Below, one piece after another: positions 7,688 through 15,395 of a DNA stretch of 64,000 bases; within the stretch, counting starts at the first letter, position 1, and every line of letters begins with the position of its first letter. The stretch is from the NCBI GenBank assembly GCA_013285645.1, contig JABDHJ010000002.1, forward strand, positions 171,303 through 235,302, given 5' to 3'. Made by a program: the position numbers and the translations under genes. This stretch comes from Verrucomicrobiota bacterium. GTDB lineage: Bacteria; Verrucomicrobiota; Verrucomicrobiia; Methylacidiphilales; UBA1321. The notes beneath the pieces were generated by a model that was not told the DNA's origin, searched no databases, and saw only the letters and a program-made list of their open reading frames with translations.

Positions 7688-8437
7688 TTAAGCGGAAACG
7701 CCGGTGAGCGATTCTTCATCGACCGGTTTGGCTGCGTCCTTGCCGGGGGCGCCGGACTTGGCGGAACCTTCGACGATGGCGTCGTTCAGGGCTTCGAGAA
7801 TGATGCTGATCGAGCGAATGGCGTCGTCGTTGCCGGCGATGGGGAAGTCAACGAGATCGGGATCGGCGTTGGTATCGGTGATGGCGACGATCGGGATGTT
7901 GAGGCGGCGCGCTTCGGCGACGGCGATGGACTCGCGCGGCACGTCAACAATGACGATGGCGGCAGGATATTTTTCCATGTCCTTGATGCCGTCGAGATTG
8001 CGGTGGAGCTTCGTGTTTTCACGGCGCATGACGGAGACTTCCTGCTTCGGCATGTCGTTGACCTTGCCGCTGGTCTCGAGGTTATCGATGCTGCGCATGC
8101 GGGCGACGCTCTTGCGGATGGTGGTGAGATTGGTCATGGTGCCGCCGAGCCAGCGCTCGGTGACGTAAAAAGAATTGCTGCGCTTGGCCTGTTCCTTGAT
8201 GGTTTCCTGGGCCTGTTTTTTGCAGCCGACGAAAAGCACTTTTTTACCGCTGGAAGCGATGGACAGGAGGAAATCCTGCGCGGCTTCGAGTTGCTTGACG
8301 GTGTGTTCGAGGTCGATGACGTAGATGCCATTGCGCGCTTCGAAGATGAAGGGTTTCATCTTGGGGTTCCAACGTTGGGTGCGGTGTCCGAAATGGACGC
8401 CTGCGTCCAGGAGTTCTTTGATATCGACTCGATTCAT
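7688..8437 (-). CDS. rpsB: 30S ribosomal protein S2
   Basis: 249 residues, normal length for S2. Diagnostic segments are ELLDAGVHFGHRTQRWNPKM, IDLEHTVKQL, ERWLGGTMTN and IPIVAITDTNADPDLVDFPIAGNDDA. It is a structural component of the small subunit needed for S1 binding. It heads the rpsB-tsf operon, and the acidic/Ser-rich tail past residue 225 is variable in the family. Confidence 0.98.
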   Translation of the reverse strand: MNRVDIKELLDAGVHFGHRTQRWNPKMKPFIFEARNGIYVIDLEHTVKQLEAAQDFLLSIASSGKKVLFVGCKKQAQETIKEQAKRSNSFYVTERWLGGTMTNLTTIRKSVARMRSIDNLETSGKVNDMPKQEVSVMRRENTKLHRNLDGIKDMEKYPAAIVIVDVPRESIAVAEARRLNIPIVAITDTNADPDLVDFPIAGNDDAIRSISIILEALNDAIVEGSAKSGAPGKDAAKPVDEESLTGVSA

Positions 8438-8640
8438 GATGTGCTTTTCCAGTTTATGACCCGTGAGGGCTTCCGTTTCTACGGAATGGGTTTTCGTTTG
8501 TGTGCCGGTAAAACCGGCGTTGATTTTCCTGTTGAGACGGCATGGGCCGGATCAACGGGAAGGGTCAGTGTGGGGGAACCGGCGGGGGAAAGCAAGCGAA
8601 AGTGGAGGCTGGTAGTGGCTCAATTTGAATTTTCTTTTTC
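8438..8640 (-). promoter_or_regulatory. Putative rpsB leader with small hairpins
   Basis: About 200 bp of non-coding DNA precedes rpsB. Two short hairpins are visible: TTCCGT-TTCT-ACGGAA (8471-8486) and GCCGGT-AAA-ACCGGC (8504-8518). S2 operons are often autoregulated through their leader, but I see no match to a named leader motif, and a -10/-35 pair is not clear. Confidence 0.3.
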
Positions 8641-8670
8641 CTTAGGCGATGGGTTGGCGTGACTTTGAAC

Positions 8671-8802
8671 ATGCCCCAAAAAGACAAAAATCAAATCGCT
8701 GCTCGAATCGTAGCTCTTTCTACTGGTCAGCCCATGCCGACTCTCGGGAAACGTGGGAGGGCGAAAGTCAAAAAGACTAAACCCAAAAGCAAGAAACATT
8801 AG
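8671..8802 (+). CDS. Possible 43-residue basic protein
   Basis: A short frame from ATG 8671 encodes MPQKDKNQIAARIVALSTGQ followed by a Lys/Arg-rich tail ending KKH. It stops 4 bp inside the 3' end of the convergent Fic gene. The tail resembles nucleic-acid-binding or small addiction-module proteins only in charge. No strong ribosome site is seen upstream. It lies in the accessory patch with the Fic and GIY-YIG genes; it lacks a Fic-inhibitory (S/T)xxxE(G/N) motif, so I do not call it the Fic antitoxin. Confidence 0.33.
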   Translation: MPQKDKNQIAARIVALSTGQPMPTLGKRGRAKVKKTKPKSKKH

Positions 8803-10004
8803 CTTAGAAACGAATAGCTCTTGGCTTTGGGCATCTTTTTTACTGCCTCCAAAAAACCATTTTCGGTAATTTGAGTCGGCCAATCAAGATTGATAGTAAG
8901 AAACTGGGTTTCGGTCTTGTCGTCCCTCCTAACAATAAGTGCTCCCACTTCCAATAAATGAACCAAGTCTCGAAAGGCAGCTTTTCTGCCTGCTTTTAGA
9001 GGCTTATATAGGTAGTTGATTGCCTTATACGTGTCCGGTACAGATGTTTCTCCTATTCTTAGGAACATGTGAAGAATGGTGAGATGCCTTTTAGCAATAA
9101 CTGCTTTTCGATCAGTTTGCAGACGGCCAAAAAGTTCATGCATCGTATTTTGGAAAATAGATTTCGAGACATTGACGCGAATTTCCTGAAATAATCTTTG
9201 GCACTGATTTTTAATTCCCTTCAATCCAAAGATTAGAAAAGGGGTTAAGTCGTAGGCGGGCGGATGCACTGAACTCAATGCGGCAAGGTAAGCGAGTTTC
9301 TCATCGTAATAGTAGTTAGACATCGCAATGAACAAGTGATCTGTAAGTCCGGAACTACGAAGCATCAACGCCTCCACTGCTCGGGCGGTTCTGCCGTTTC
9401 CATCTAGAAATGGATGCATGGCGGCAAAATGATAATGTAAGGCAACGGCCTGGATAAGAGGATCATGATCCTTAAATTCTCGTTGCAATGCTTCCCCTAA
9501 CTTTTGAAATGCCGCCGAACACTCATCGCCGCCATTGCATCCCCGATGTTCGGGGATTCCAAATGTAACATTCACATCCCGCTTGCGAAGTACCCCTGGA
9601 GGACAATGATCGGAATCTGCATCCCCAATGATTAAGGTGTGCACTTGGCGAATAAGATCGCAGTCCACTGGCTGATGAACAGGGAGAGAAGCTATCCATT
9701 TATAGGCTCTCATTGCAGCGTGTGCTTGTCTTTGAGAACGCGTTAGAAGTTGTTCGGGTGTTTCCCGCAGAGCTAACTCTAATTCTCGATCTGTAAAATC
9801 AGCACCCTCAATTCGGGAGGTGCCTGCAACTTCTGACTTTAACTGGACCGCTTGTAGGGCCTCCACCCAGCTTCGCTGATATGGGATTTGCGTTAGTGAG
9901 AGCACTGCGGCCTTAGCCTCAGTAAGTCTAAAAAGAAGATGCGGGTCAGAAGCGTTGTAATGAATCCACGTTGCTGGGGTAGTATATTTGATGATCGCGC
10001 TCAT
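8799..10004 (-). CDS. Fic family protein (class II, self-inhibited)
   Basis: 401-residue Fic/DOC enzyme, presumed to transfer AMP (or another nucleotide part) to a protein hydroxyl. The catalytic loop HPFLDGNGRTAR is at residues 197-208 and matches HxFx(D/E)GNGRxxR. The N-terminal inhibitory helix has TSRIEG at residues 62-67, fitting (S/T)xxxE(G/N), so activity is probably auto-regulated. The N-terminus resembles the Fic_N region (LLFRLTEAKAAV, IEGADFT), and the C-terminal 130 residues look like a winged-helix domain (RHLTILHMFLRIGE...YLYKPLKAGRKA). Target unknown. It is AT-richer than rpsB and flanked by a transposase remnant. Confidence 0.93.
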   Translation of the reverse strand: MSAIIKYTTPATWIHYNASDPHLLFRLTEAKAAVLSLTQIPYQRSWVEALQAVQLKSEVAGTSRIEGADFTDRELELALRETPEQLLTRSQRQAHAAMRAYKWIASLPVHQPVDCDLIRQVHTLIIGDADSDHCPPGVLRKRDVNVTFGIPEHRGCNGGDECSAAFQKLGEALQREFKDHDPLIQAVALHYHFAAMHPFLDGNGRTARAVEALMLRSSGLTDHLFIAMSNYYYDEKLAYLAALSSVHPPAYDLTPFLIFGLKGIKNQCQRLFQEIRVNVSKSIFQNTMHELFGRLQTDRKAVIAKRHLTILHMFLRIGETSVPDTYKAINYLYKPLKAGRKAAFRDLVHLLEVGALIVRRDDKTETQFLTINLDWPTQITENGFLEAVKKMPKAKSYSFLS

Positions 10005-10161
10005 GCAATCAATATAATAGCCCCTGTTTCCAAGTCAATTATTTTTAATGTATTTTTAATACATTATAACAGAATGAGTTGCGAGTCTAAATGTGAAAAT
10101 AAAAATGATTTGACTTCCATCTCATTTCCATTATATTTCTTTCAGATTTCAAGAGAAATTT
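10005..10161. other. AT-rich spacer upstream of fic
   Basis: No gene is visible. It contains the direct repeat TTTTTAATGTATTTTTAAT around 10041-10061 and a very AT-rich stretch consistent with the fic promoter on the minus strand and with DNA brought in beside an insertion sequence. Confidence 0.35.
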
Positions 10162-10326
10162 ATGAATAAACTGGATTCAAAATCAAGAGAGTATTCGATT
10201 GCCGTCCACTACATGTACTACAATTTCTGCCGGATTCACCAGAGCTTACGAGTCACCCCGGCGATGGAAGCGGGCGTAGCCGATCACGTCTGGTTGCTAG
10301 AGGAGGTAATCAGCCTCTTAAAATAA
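10162..10326 (+). pseudogene. C-terminal remnant of a transposase
   Basis: A 54-residue frame contains VHYMYYNFCRIHQSLRVTPA then MEAG and DHVWLLEEVISLL. This is the conserved tail of a DDE transposase group often labelled IS1-like in databases (pattern HxxxYNFxRxHxxLRxTPAMEAG). The catalytic parts and the 5' end are absent, so it is a dead fragment. It marks past insertion between the Fic and GIY-YIG genes. Confidence 0.75.
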
Positions 10327-10350
10327 GATAATTTCTAACTTTTGAAGGAA

Positions 10351-10384
10351 AAGCCCGGAAGAGATTGGCGTCTCGACCGGGCTT
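10351..10384 (+). terminator. Strong hairpin after the transposase remnant
   Basis: AAGCCCGG...CCGGGCTT with an inner GAGA/TCTC extension makes a nearly perfect 12-bp stem, followed by TAAAAAAATTT. The poly-A tail is atypical for + strand termination; it may be a relic of the insertion-sequence end or a bidirectional terminator. Confidence 0.5.
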
Positions 10385-10509
10385 TAAAAAAATTTCTAAT
10401 CAGAGGCAAACCGGATTAGAAGGATGGAACTAGCGGATTAACTCAACACCGAGAGGCTACTCTCACCCGCTCATTTCTGTCAACAGGGTTGCTTAAGGAA
10501 AAGACAGTT

Positions 10510-10824
10510 ATGAGTAACAACACAGTAAAATGGTCAAATTATGAGTTCACGGTATATGGCCCTAATACGACATGGAATGACGTGGCGGGACTTTATATCT
10601 TCGCTGGACTCAATGCCAACAATCGATGGGTAGCTCTGTATATCGGTCAAACGGTCAGCTTTCAGGAACGTCCAGGGAATCATGATCGCTGGGATGAGGC
10701 GGCTCAACTTGGGGCCACCCACGTCCATGCGATGGTGGTTCCGCTACAGGCCAACCGGGACGCAATTGAGAAACTGCTGATAGGCAATCATGCGCCTCAA
10801 CTGAACACTCAGCATCGGCGTTAA
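10510..10824 (+). CDS. GIY-YIG domain protein
   Basis: 104 residues, essentially one GIY-YIG nuclease fold. Conserved elements: GLYIFAG (GIY), ALYIGQT (YIG) about 17 residues later, Arg in QERPGNHDRW, the metal-binding Glu in DAIEKLLI and the terminal Asn in APQLN. I chose the ATG at 10510 because AAGGAA lies about 10 bases upstream; a TTG 21 bases earlier is the alternative. The full set of catalytic positions argues for an active single-domain nuclease, role unknown. It lies in the accessory patch with fic. Confidence 0.75.
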   Translation: MSNNTVKWSNYEFTVYGPNTTWNDVAGLYIFAGLNANNRWVALYIGQTVSFQERPGNHDRWDEAAQLGATHVHAMVVPLQANRDAIEKLLIGNHAPQLNTQHRR

Positions 10825-10933
10825 AGTCGGTAGAGATACGCTCGTGTGCTTGCAAAAAGCGCATGAGCGCGATCTCATCCTTGTTATTTTGCGGCTTCAC
10901 AAGCCAGCCCTTCCTAGTAAGCGTTGCTTTCAT
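10655..10933 (-). CDS. Possible small protein overlapping the GIY-YIG gene
   Basis: A minus-strand frame begins MKATLTRKGWLVKPQNNKDE and stays plausible for about 45 residues, then runs antisense through the GIY-YIG gene with Pro/His/Trp-rich shadow-like sequence. The first part resembles short hypothetical proteins of mobile regions. I think it may be a 5' fragment whose true end was lost; the antisense half is unlikely to be functional. Confidence 0.25.
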   Translation of the reverse strand: MKATLTRKGWLVKPQNNKDEIALMRFLQAHERISTDFNADAECSVEAHDCLSAVSQLRPGWPVAEPPSHGRGWPQVEPPHPSDHDSLDVPES

Positions 10934-11033
10934 AGTTTCTTATCGGCATTAATCCTGCCAATCCTCTGCTTATATCATTTCCGTCAACTTTTTTAATTCA
11001 AACTGAGCCACTACCTGGAGGCTTTGTCGATGG

Positions 11034-11133
11034 CGCGATTCAACCCCTTCGGGGTAGGGCTGCTGTCACATTTACCCAGGGTAGGCGATGCGCCAACCCT
11101 GGGCTGTACGATCACAACCCTGTTGGGGTTGGT
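11034..11133. repeat. Compound palindromic repeat
   Basis: Contains CAACCCCTTCGGGGT, TACCCAGGGT with its partner ACCCTGGGCTGTA, and AACCCTGTTGGGGTT: several nested inverted pairs in 100 bp. It lies just beyond the stop of the small minus-strand membrane protein gene. Sequences of this type are common as dispersed repeats in PVC genomes (recalled, not checked). Confidence 0.65.
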
Positions 11134-11137
11134 GGGC

Positions 11138-11317
11138 CTACTCTTCCTCTTCGTCCTCGTCTTCGGAACCGTGCGCGAGAATATTGAGGTCTTTCGACAT
11201 TTGAACGAGACGTTGGGCGATCAGGTCAAGCGCGAGACTGATGCGCCAAAGGAGGGTGAGAAAGATGATGACGATGATGAAATCGACAATGATGATCGAG
11301 AGAGCCGCAACGTTCAT
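11138..11317 (-). CDS. Small single-pass membrane protein divergent from tatC
   Basis: 59 residues: MNVAALSIIIVDFIIVIIFL begins one strongly hydrophobic helix (about residues 4-24), followed by an amphipathic helix (WRISLALDLIAQRLVQMSKDL) and an acidic tail ending EDEDEEEE. The layout of a short N-out anchor, amphipathic helix and acidic tail superficially recalls TatA, but the TatA Phe-Gly hinge is missing, so I do not call it TatA. It starts 82 bp from the tatC ATG on the opposite strand. A plus-strand frame over the same DNA is an Asp-rich shadow. Confidence 0.6.
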   Translation of the reverse strand: MNVAALSIIIVDFIIVIIFLTLLWRISLALDLIAQRLVQMSKDLNILAHGSEDEDEEEE

Positions 11318-11399
11318 AGGGCGACTCTATCGTTCGGATGGGACATGGCAAGGGCGTCCGTTACTTGCGCAATGCGGCGCGGTCTGACAGATTGACGCC

Positions 11400-12173
11400 A
11401 TGCCGCAGAATCTCCCGGACGAGGACGTCCGCCCCATCCTGGAAACGAAACCGTTTCTGGGCCATCTCGAAGACCTGCGCTGGACCATCATCCGGTGCGT
11501 CAGCGCGCTGATGATCGGGGTGATCATTTGCGCTTTCACGGCGAAGTTTATTCTGCGGGCTCTCTATCATCCCTACCGGCTGACGGGGCAGGACCCGCAT
11601 AAACTGGTCAATATCGGGGTGGTTGATCCGTTCTCGATCCACATGGAAGTGAGCGTTTTCGGCGGGATTATTCTTTCGCTGCCGTTCCTGCTTTATTTCA
11701 TCGGGCAGTTTCTGCTTCCGGCGCTGACGCCGCGGGAGAAGCGTTTCCTGGCGCCGATTTTTTTCGCGGGATCGATTCTTTTTATTCTCGGGGTGACGTT
11801 TTGTTACGTCTTTGTGCTCAGGGCCGCACTTGAATTTTTTATCGGATACAGCAGGTACCTCGACATGGAATCGATGTGGACAGCGAAGACGCTGATCGAT
11901 TTTGAGGTGCAGATGTTGATCGGTTGCGGACTCGCGTTTGAGTTTCCGCTGGTCATCATTGTGCTCAATTTGCTGGGGATTGTTTCGAGCGAGCAACTGG
12001 CGGGGAAGCGGCGGCATGCGGCCTTCATTATTTTTGTCGCGACTTGCTGTATTATGCCGACGACGGATCCTTTTTCGCTGACGCTGCTTTCGTTGCCGCT
12101 GTATGTGCTTTATGAGGGTTGCATCTGGGTCACGCGAGTGATGGATCGGCGCAAGGCTAAGGCTGCGGAGTGA
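11400..12173 (+). CDS. tatC: Sec-independent protein translocase TatC
   Basis: 257 residues with six predicted membrane helices; the twin-arginine signal-peptide receptor of the inner membrane. The N-terminal cytoplasmic motif FLGHLEDLRWTIIR is the TatC hallmark, followed by DPFSIHMEVSVFGGIILSLPFLLYFIGQFLLPALTPREK and the FEFPLVIIVL and PTTDPFSL segments conserved in the family. tatA/tatB are not adjacent in this window. Confidence 0.96.
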   Translation: MPQNLPDEDVRPILETKPFLGHLEDLRWTIIRCVSALMIGVIICAFTAKFILRALYHPYRLTGQDPHKLVNIGVVDPFSIHMEVSVFGGIILSLPFLLYFIGQFLLPALTPREKRFLAPIFFAGSILFILGVTFCYVFVLRAALEFFIGYSRYLDMESMWTAKTLIDFEVQMLIGCGLAFEFPLVIIVLNLLGIVSSEQLAGKRRHAAFIIFVATCCIMPTTDPFSLTLLSLPLYVLYEGCIWVTRVMDRRKAKAAE

Positions 12174-12178
12174 TCGCC

Positions 12179-12302
12179 AGGTAGCCGTCGCACTCCGTGC
12201 GACGGAGCTTCATCCCAGAACATCACCTCGAAACCGTCGCACGGAGTGCGACGGCTACCCCGGAAGAAGACATCCGCCGCTAGGGACAGCGGCGGCTACC
12301 TC
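12179..12302. repeat. Two R2 units and one R1 unit between tatC and marC
   Basis: R2 (CGTCGCACTCCGTGCGACGG) is present at 12186-12207 and, inverted, at 12231-12256; R1 follows at 12271-12302. The region separates two convergent genes (tatC rightward, marC leftward), so the palindromes lie at the 3' ends of both transcripts. Confidence 0.8.
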
Positions 12303-12307
12303 AGACA

Positions 12308-12958
12308 TTATGAGGCCGCGTTCAGCGTGGCGATGAGATGCGTGATGGCGGAGGTCGTGCCGTTGATGATGAATTGAATGGCGAGGCTCAGGAGGAGAAA
12401 GCCCATCAGCTTGCTCAGGGCATTCATGCCGTTGACGCCGAGGAACCGGACGAGGCTTAACGATTCGACCAAGACGAAGTAGGTGATGACGCAGACGGCG
12501 GCCGAGGCGAGGGCGGTAACGATCCAATCGGTGATGGCAGTGGCGTCGGTGGCCAGATTGATCATGACCGCGATGGCGCCGGGGCCACTGAGCAACGGCA
12601 TCGCGAGAGGAACGAAGGAAATATCGTTTTTGTCCCGTGCTTCCTGTTCCTCATGCACGGATTGGGCATGCTCTTTTTGTGGGTTGAGCATTTGGAAGCC
12701 GGTACGGGCGATGATCAGGCCGCCGGCAATTTGCAGGGCGGGCAATGTGATGGCAAAGAAGGCGAGAATGAAGGTTCCGGCCAGGAGCGAGACGATGAGG
12801 ATGATAAAGGCGTAGAGACATGCCTTGAAGGCCTGCCTGCGTTGCTCGTCTGGCGCAACACCCTCGGTGATCGAGAGAAAGATCGGTGGCTTCGAGAACG
12901 GATTGACGACGGGCAGGATCGCGATGAAGGCGAGGAGGAGATCGTGCAGGATTGACAT
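12308..12958 (-). CDS. MarC family integral membrane protein
   Basis: 216 residues with six hydrophobic helices. The family start IAILPVVNPFSKPPIFLSIT and the central FVPLAMPLLSGPGAIAVMI motif identify MarC/UPF0056. The biochemical role is unknown; the old link to multiple antibiotic resistance has not held up. The length is normal. Confidence 0.9.
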   Translation of the reverse strand: MSILHDLLLAFIAILPVVNPFSKPPIFLSITEGVAPDEQRRQAFKACLYAFIILIVSLLAGTFILAFFAITLPALQIAGGLIIARTGFQMLNPQKEHAQSVHEEQEARDKNDISFVPLAMPLLSGPGAIAVMINLATDATAITDWIVTALASAAVCVITYFVLVESLSLVRFLGVNGMNALSKLMGFLLLSLAIQFIINGTTSAITHLIATLNAAS

Positions 12959-13013
12959 GGAAACTTTCGAGGGAGGACGTCACCTTCCTGGCGGTGACGT
13001 CCTTGCCATCATA

Positions 13014-13763
13014 CTACTGGGCCGGTGCAGGAGCAGGAGCCGCCGCAGATGCGGTGGTTCCGGCAGGCGGCAGCAATTGCTTGTCGCGCGGCTCGTTGAA
13101 GTAGTTGGGGCTGATCAACTCGGAGGCTGGGGGATCGGGATCTTTATAGTCGGTCGGGTGCACCACAGTCTTGCCGATGCTGGCATCTTCGGGCAGGGAC
13201 TGGGCGATGATGACCGGCGTTCCGATCTCGACCAATTGGTAGAACTTCGCCGATGCGTTTTTATGGAGTCTCAGGCAACCGTGCGAGCGGGGAATGGGCC
13301 AGACATAGCCTTCATGAAAACCAAAGCCGGGAGCAAATCCGACCCAATTGGCCATCGGGTAGCCCACATACGAATAGCCCGGTCCGGGAGGTTTGCCCGC
13401 ATCGCCGGACACCGCCGTGGCGCCATTGACCCAGAAGCCATATTCGCCGGAGCGTTTGGTGGGATTTTTCTCGGTGACCCGGAAGCTGCCGGTCGGAGTG
13501 GGGTTCTGAGGGGTGCCGACCGTCACCGGCGTGGCCAGTAGGCAGGTGTCGCCTTCCATGACGTAGACGATCTCTGCATTCAGCGAAACGAGCACCTTCA
13601 CATTTTTTGGCTGCACCGGCGCATAAGCATCGACGTGGTAAGGTCCGCTGCTGGTTGTGGTGGCGCAACCGCCGAGGAAAAGGGCGGTCGCAACGAAAGT
13701 GGTGAGGTACGCCCAAGACTGCCAAGAGGTGGCGCGCCCGGAACGGGAAGAATGGGAAATCAT
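13014..13763 (-). CDS. L,D-transpeptidase (YkuD domain) lipoprotein
   Basis: Predicted periplasmic enzyme that cross-links peptidoglycan or attaches proteins to it. From the chosen start (MISHSSRSGR) a basic N-region and hydrophobic helix lead to the lipobox LFLGGC, so it is probably a lipoprotein. The YkuD domain has VKVLVSLNAEIVYVMEGD, the TPTGSFRV strand and the catalytic HGCLRLH. The C-terminal tail is Pro/Ala-rich. An upstream ATG at 13817 would add 18 residues before the signal peptide and is less likely. Confidence 0.88.
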   Translation of the reverse strand: MISHSSRSGRATSWQSWAYLTTFVATALFLGGCATTTSSGPYHVDAYAPVQPKNVKVLVSLNAEIVYVMEGDTCLLATPVTVGTPQNPTPTGSFRVTEKNPTKRSGEYGFWVNGATAVSGDAGKPPGPGYSYVGYPMANWVGFAPGFGFHEGYVWPIPRSHGCLRLHKNASAKFYQLVEIGTPVIIAQSLPEDASIGKTVVHPTDYKDPDPPASELISPNYFNEPRDKQLLPPAGTTASAAAPAPAPAQ

Positions 13764-13836
13764 GTGCGAGAATCTAGCACAGAAGGTGCTGTGTTGGGCA
13801 ATGTTTTCCGTAGGCATTAATTCTTACAAATTCTGT

Positions 13837-13879
13837 TTGACCCCCCATCCGCAAAGAACTATTAGAAGGGTAGTTCTTT
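13837..13879 (+). promoter_or_regulatory. nrd operon promoter with palindromic operator candidate
   Basis: TTGACC (13837-13842), 17-bp spacer and TATTAG (13860-13865) make a good sigma-70-type promoter just ahead of the riboswitch. A perfect inverted repeat AAAGAACTA-N9-TAGTTCTTT (13853-13879) overlaps the -10. It does not match the NrdR box consensus that I know, so its regulator is unknown; it could also form an RNA hairpin at the 5' end. Confidence 0.6.
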
Positions 13880-14077
13880 GAAAAAGCCACCACGGGTTGT
13901 GGTGGTAACGTGAAAAAGTGCCTTCGATTACGGTCGAAGGAGAATAGGGAAACGGGTGAAAATCCCATACGGTAGCGCCGCTGTAACGAGCGACGAAAGC
14001 CCCTTTGAGCCACTGTGCGGGGCACGGCAAGGCGGGGCGAGTAGAACGACCTCGAAGCCAGAAGACCTGCTTTTTCA
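13879..14077 (+). promoter_or_regulatory. Cobalamin (B12) riboswitch
   Basis: Aptamer upstream of nrdB. Closing helix P1 is TGAAAAAGC (13879-13887) with GCTTTTTCA (14069-14077), nine perfect pairs. Inside are the conserved core GGGAAACGGGTGAAAATCCC, then GCGCCGCTGTAACGAG, and the 3' B12 box AGCCAGAAGACCTGC (14057-14070). A hairpin CCACCAC-GGGTT-GTGGTGG follows P1. It should lower expression of the operon when adenosylcobalamin is plentiful. Confidence 0.92.
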
Positions 14078-14226
14078 CGCTCATCAAGTCCCCGGAACTG
14101 TGTCCGGGGCCACTCTCTCGCCAAAGAGGGGATGGGATTCCGACCGCTGCTCCAGTTTAGCTGACCTGCCGCCCTCTGTTTCCCGATACGAATTGCGCCG
14201 TGGCAGGTGCTTAGCAGGAGAAAGTC
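14078..14226 (+). promoter_or_regulatory. Riboswitch expression platform and nrdB ribosome site
   Basis: After the aptamer there is a CCCCGG-AACTGTGT-CCGGGG hairpin (about 14089-14109) with no T-tract, then ACCTGCC (14164-14170) that can pair with GGCAGGT (14202-14208) just before the ribosome site AGCAGGAG (14213-14220), 6 bases from ATG 14227. This favours translational over transcriptional control. Confidence 0.5.
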
Positions 14227-15378
14227 ATGATTGAAATTTTAGAAAAGCCCGCAGTAGTCGAAAAACCGGATTTTGTGGAGAAGGAAGAGGGACGCCACGT
14301 CGTTTATACGTTCCAAGGCCGCACCTTCCGGCTCGATAAGGAAAAAGCCCGCGCCCGCCTCGCTGGAAAGATGGTCATCAACGGCATGAAGAGCGCCGAA
14401 CTGAACGTCCTGCCGCTCAAATATCACGAGGCCTACCGCATCTACAAGCAGATGAAGGCCAATCATTGGGAACCCGATGTCATCGACATGACGAAGGACT
14501 GCGCGACGTGGAATTCCAACAAGCTCAATGCCCGCGAACGTTGGATCATCGAGATGGGTGTTGGTTATTTCTCCGCGGCTGAGGGCATCGTCGGTGACAG
14601 CGTCCTGCACGTCATCGAGGACAACCTCACTGCCGCCGAGTTGAAGCACGCCTCGCTGCGTCAGATTGCGGAAGAGTCGATCCACATGGATTCGCTCCTG
14701 CACATCATCGGCAGCCTCAACATCGATCTCGATGAAGTGACGGCGAAGTTTCAGGACATCCCTTCCATCCAAAAAAAGAACGCCTACATCACGCGGCACA
14801 TGCCCGAATTGAAGATGGGCATTGATCTCACCCAGACGGTCAACAAGCAGAAATTCGCCAAGGCGCTCTTCGGCATCACGCAGGTGATGGAGGGGACGCA
14901 GTTTTACGCGCTTTTCGCGATGATCCTCTCGTTGCATCGCCAGAACAAGATGACTGGCATTGGCCAGATGTTCCAATACACATTGCGCGACGAATCGAAT
15001 CACATCGCGCTGGGCCGTTACATTCTCGAAAAGTTGATCGAGGAAAATCCCGACATCTGGACCGAGGAATTTCGCGCGGAACTGGTCGAATTCATGCGCG
15101 AGGGCATTGCGCTCGAAAAGGAATTCGTCATGGACTGCCTGCCGGAAGACATGGTCGGCATGACGCAGAAGGATTATCTCGATTACGTCGACTACAACGC
15201 CGATCGCCGCCTGACCAGCCTGGGGTTGCCCGCGCTTTCGAACGTGAAGAACAACCCGTTCCTCTGGCTCGACGAGGTGATTTTCCTCAAGAAGGAGAAG
15301 AACTTCTTTGAGACCCGTGTCACCGAATATCAAACGAGCGGCAGCGTAAAGAACACCAACGAAGACGACCTGATTTAA
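14227..15378 (+). CDS. nrdB: Ribonucleotide reductase small subunit, class Ic type (NrdB)
   Basis: 383 residues. It supplies the oxidising metal cofactor for class I ribonucleotide reduction. Metal ligands align as E119, E150, H153, E222, E256 and H259 (motifs FSAAEG, AEESIHMDSL, VMEGTQFY, RDESNH). The position of the radical tyrosine (E. coli Y122) is L157, and the first ligand is Glu and not Asp. Both features, and the ligand spacing (31, 3, 72, 34, 3), match the Chlamydia trachomatis class Ic protein, which uses a Mn/Fe centre and no tyrosyl radical. The first ~90 residues are an extension relative to E. coli. First gene after the B12 riboswitch. Confidence 0.95.
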   Translation: MIEILEKPAVVEKPDFVEKEEGRHVVYTFQGRTFRLDKEKARARLAGKMVINGMKSAELNVLPLKYHEAYRIYKQMKANHWEPDVIDMTKDCATWNSNKLNARERWIIEMGVGYFSAAEGIVGDSVLHVIEDNLTAAELKHASLRQIAEESIHMDSLLHIIGSLNIDLDEVTAKFQDIPSIQKKNAYITRHMPELKMGIDLTQTVNKQKFAKALFGITQVMEGTQFYALFAMILSLHRQNKMTGIGQMFQYTLRDESNHIALGRYILEKLIEENPDIWTEEFRAELVEFMREGIALEKEFVMDCLPEDMVGMTQKDYLDYVDYNADRRLTSLGLPALSNVKNNPFLWLDEVIFLKKEKNFFETRVTEYQTSGSVKNTNEDDLI

Positions 15379-15395
15379 CTGAAACGACCACGACC

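Noticed and set aside
8671..8802. Fic antitoxin role for the 43-aa frame
   Set aside because: No (S/T)xxxE(G/N) motif; the Fic protein carries its own inhibitory motif at residues 62-67.
11024..11395. Plus-strand 123-residue frame with an Asp-rich C-terminus upstream of tatC
   Set aside because: It crosses a palindromic repeat and lies antisense to the better-supported 59-aa membrane protein; the Asp run is the complement of its Ile/Val codons.
13853..13879. NrdR box in the nrd promoter
   Set aside because: The palindrome does not fit the ACAC...GTGT-type NrdR consensus.
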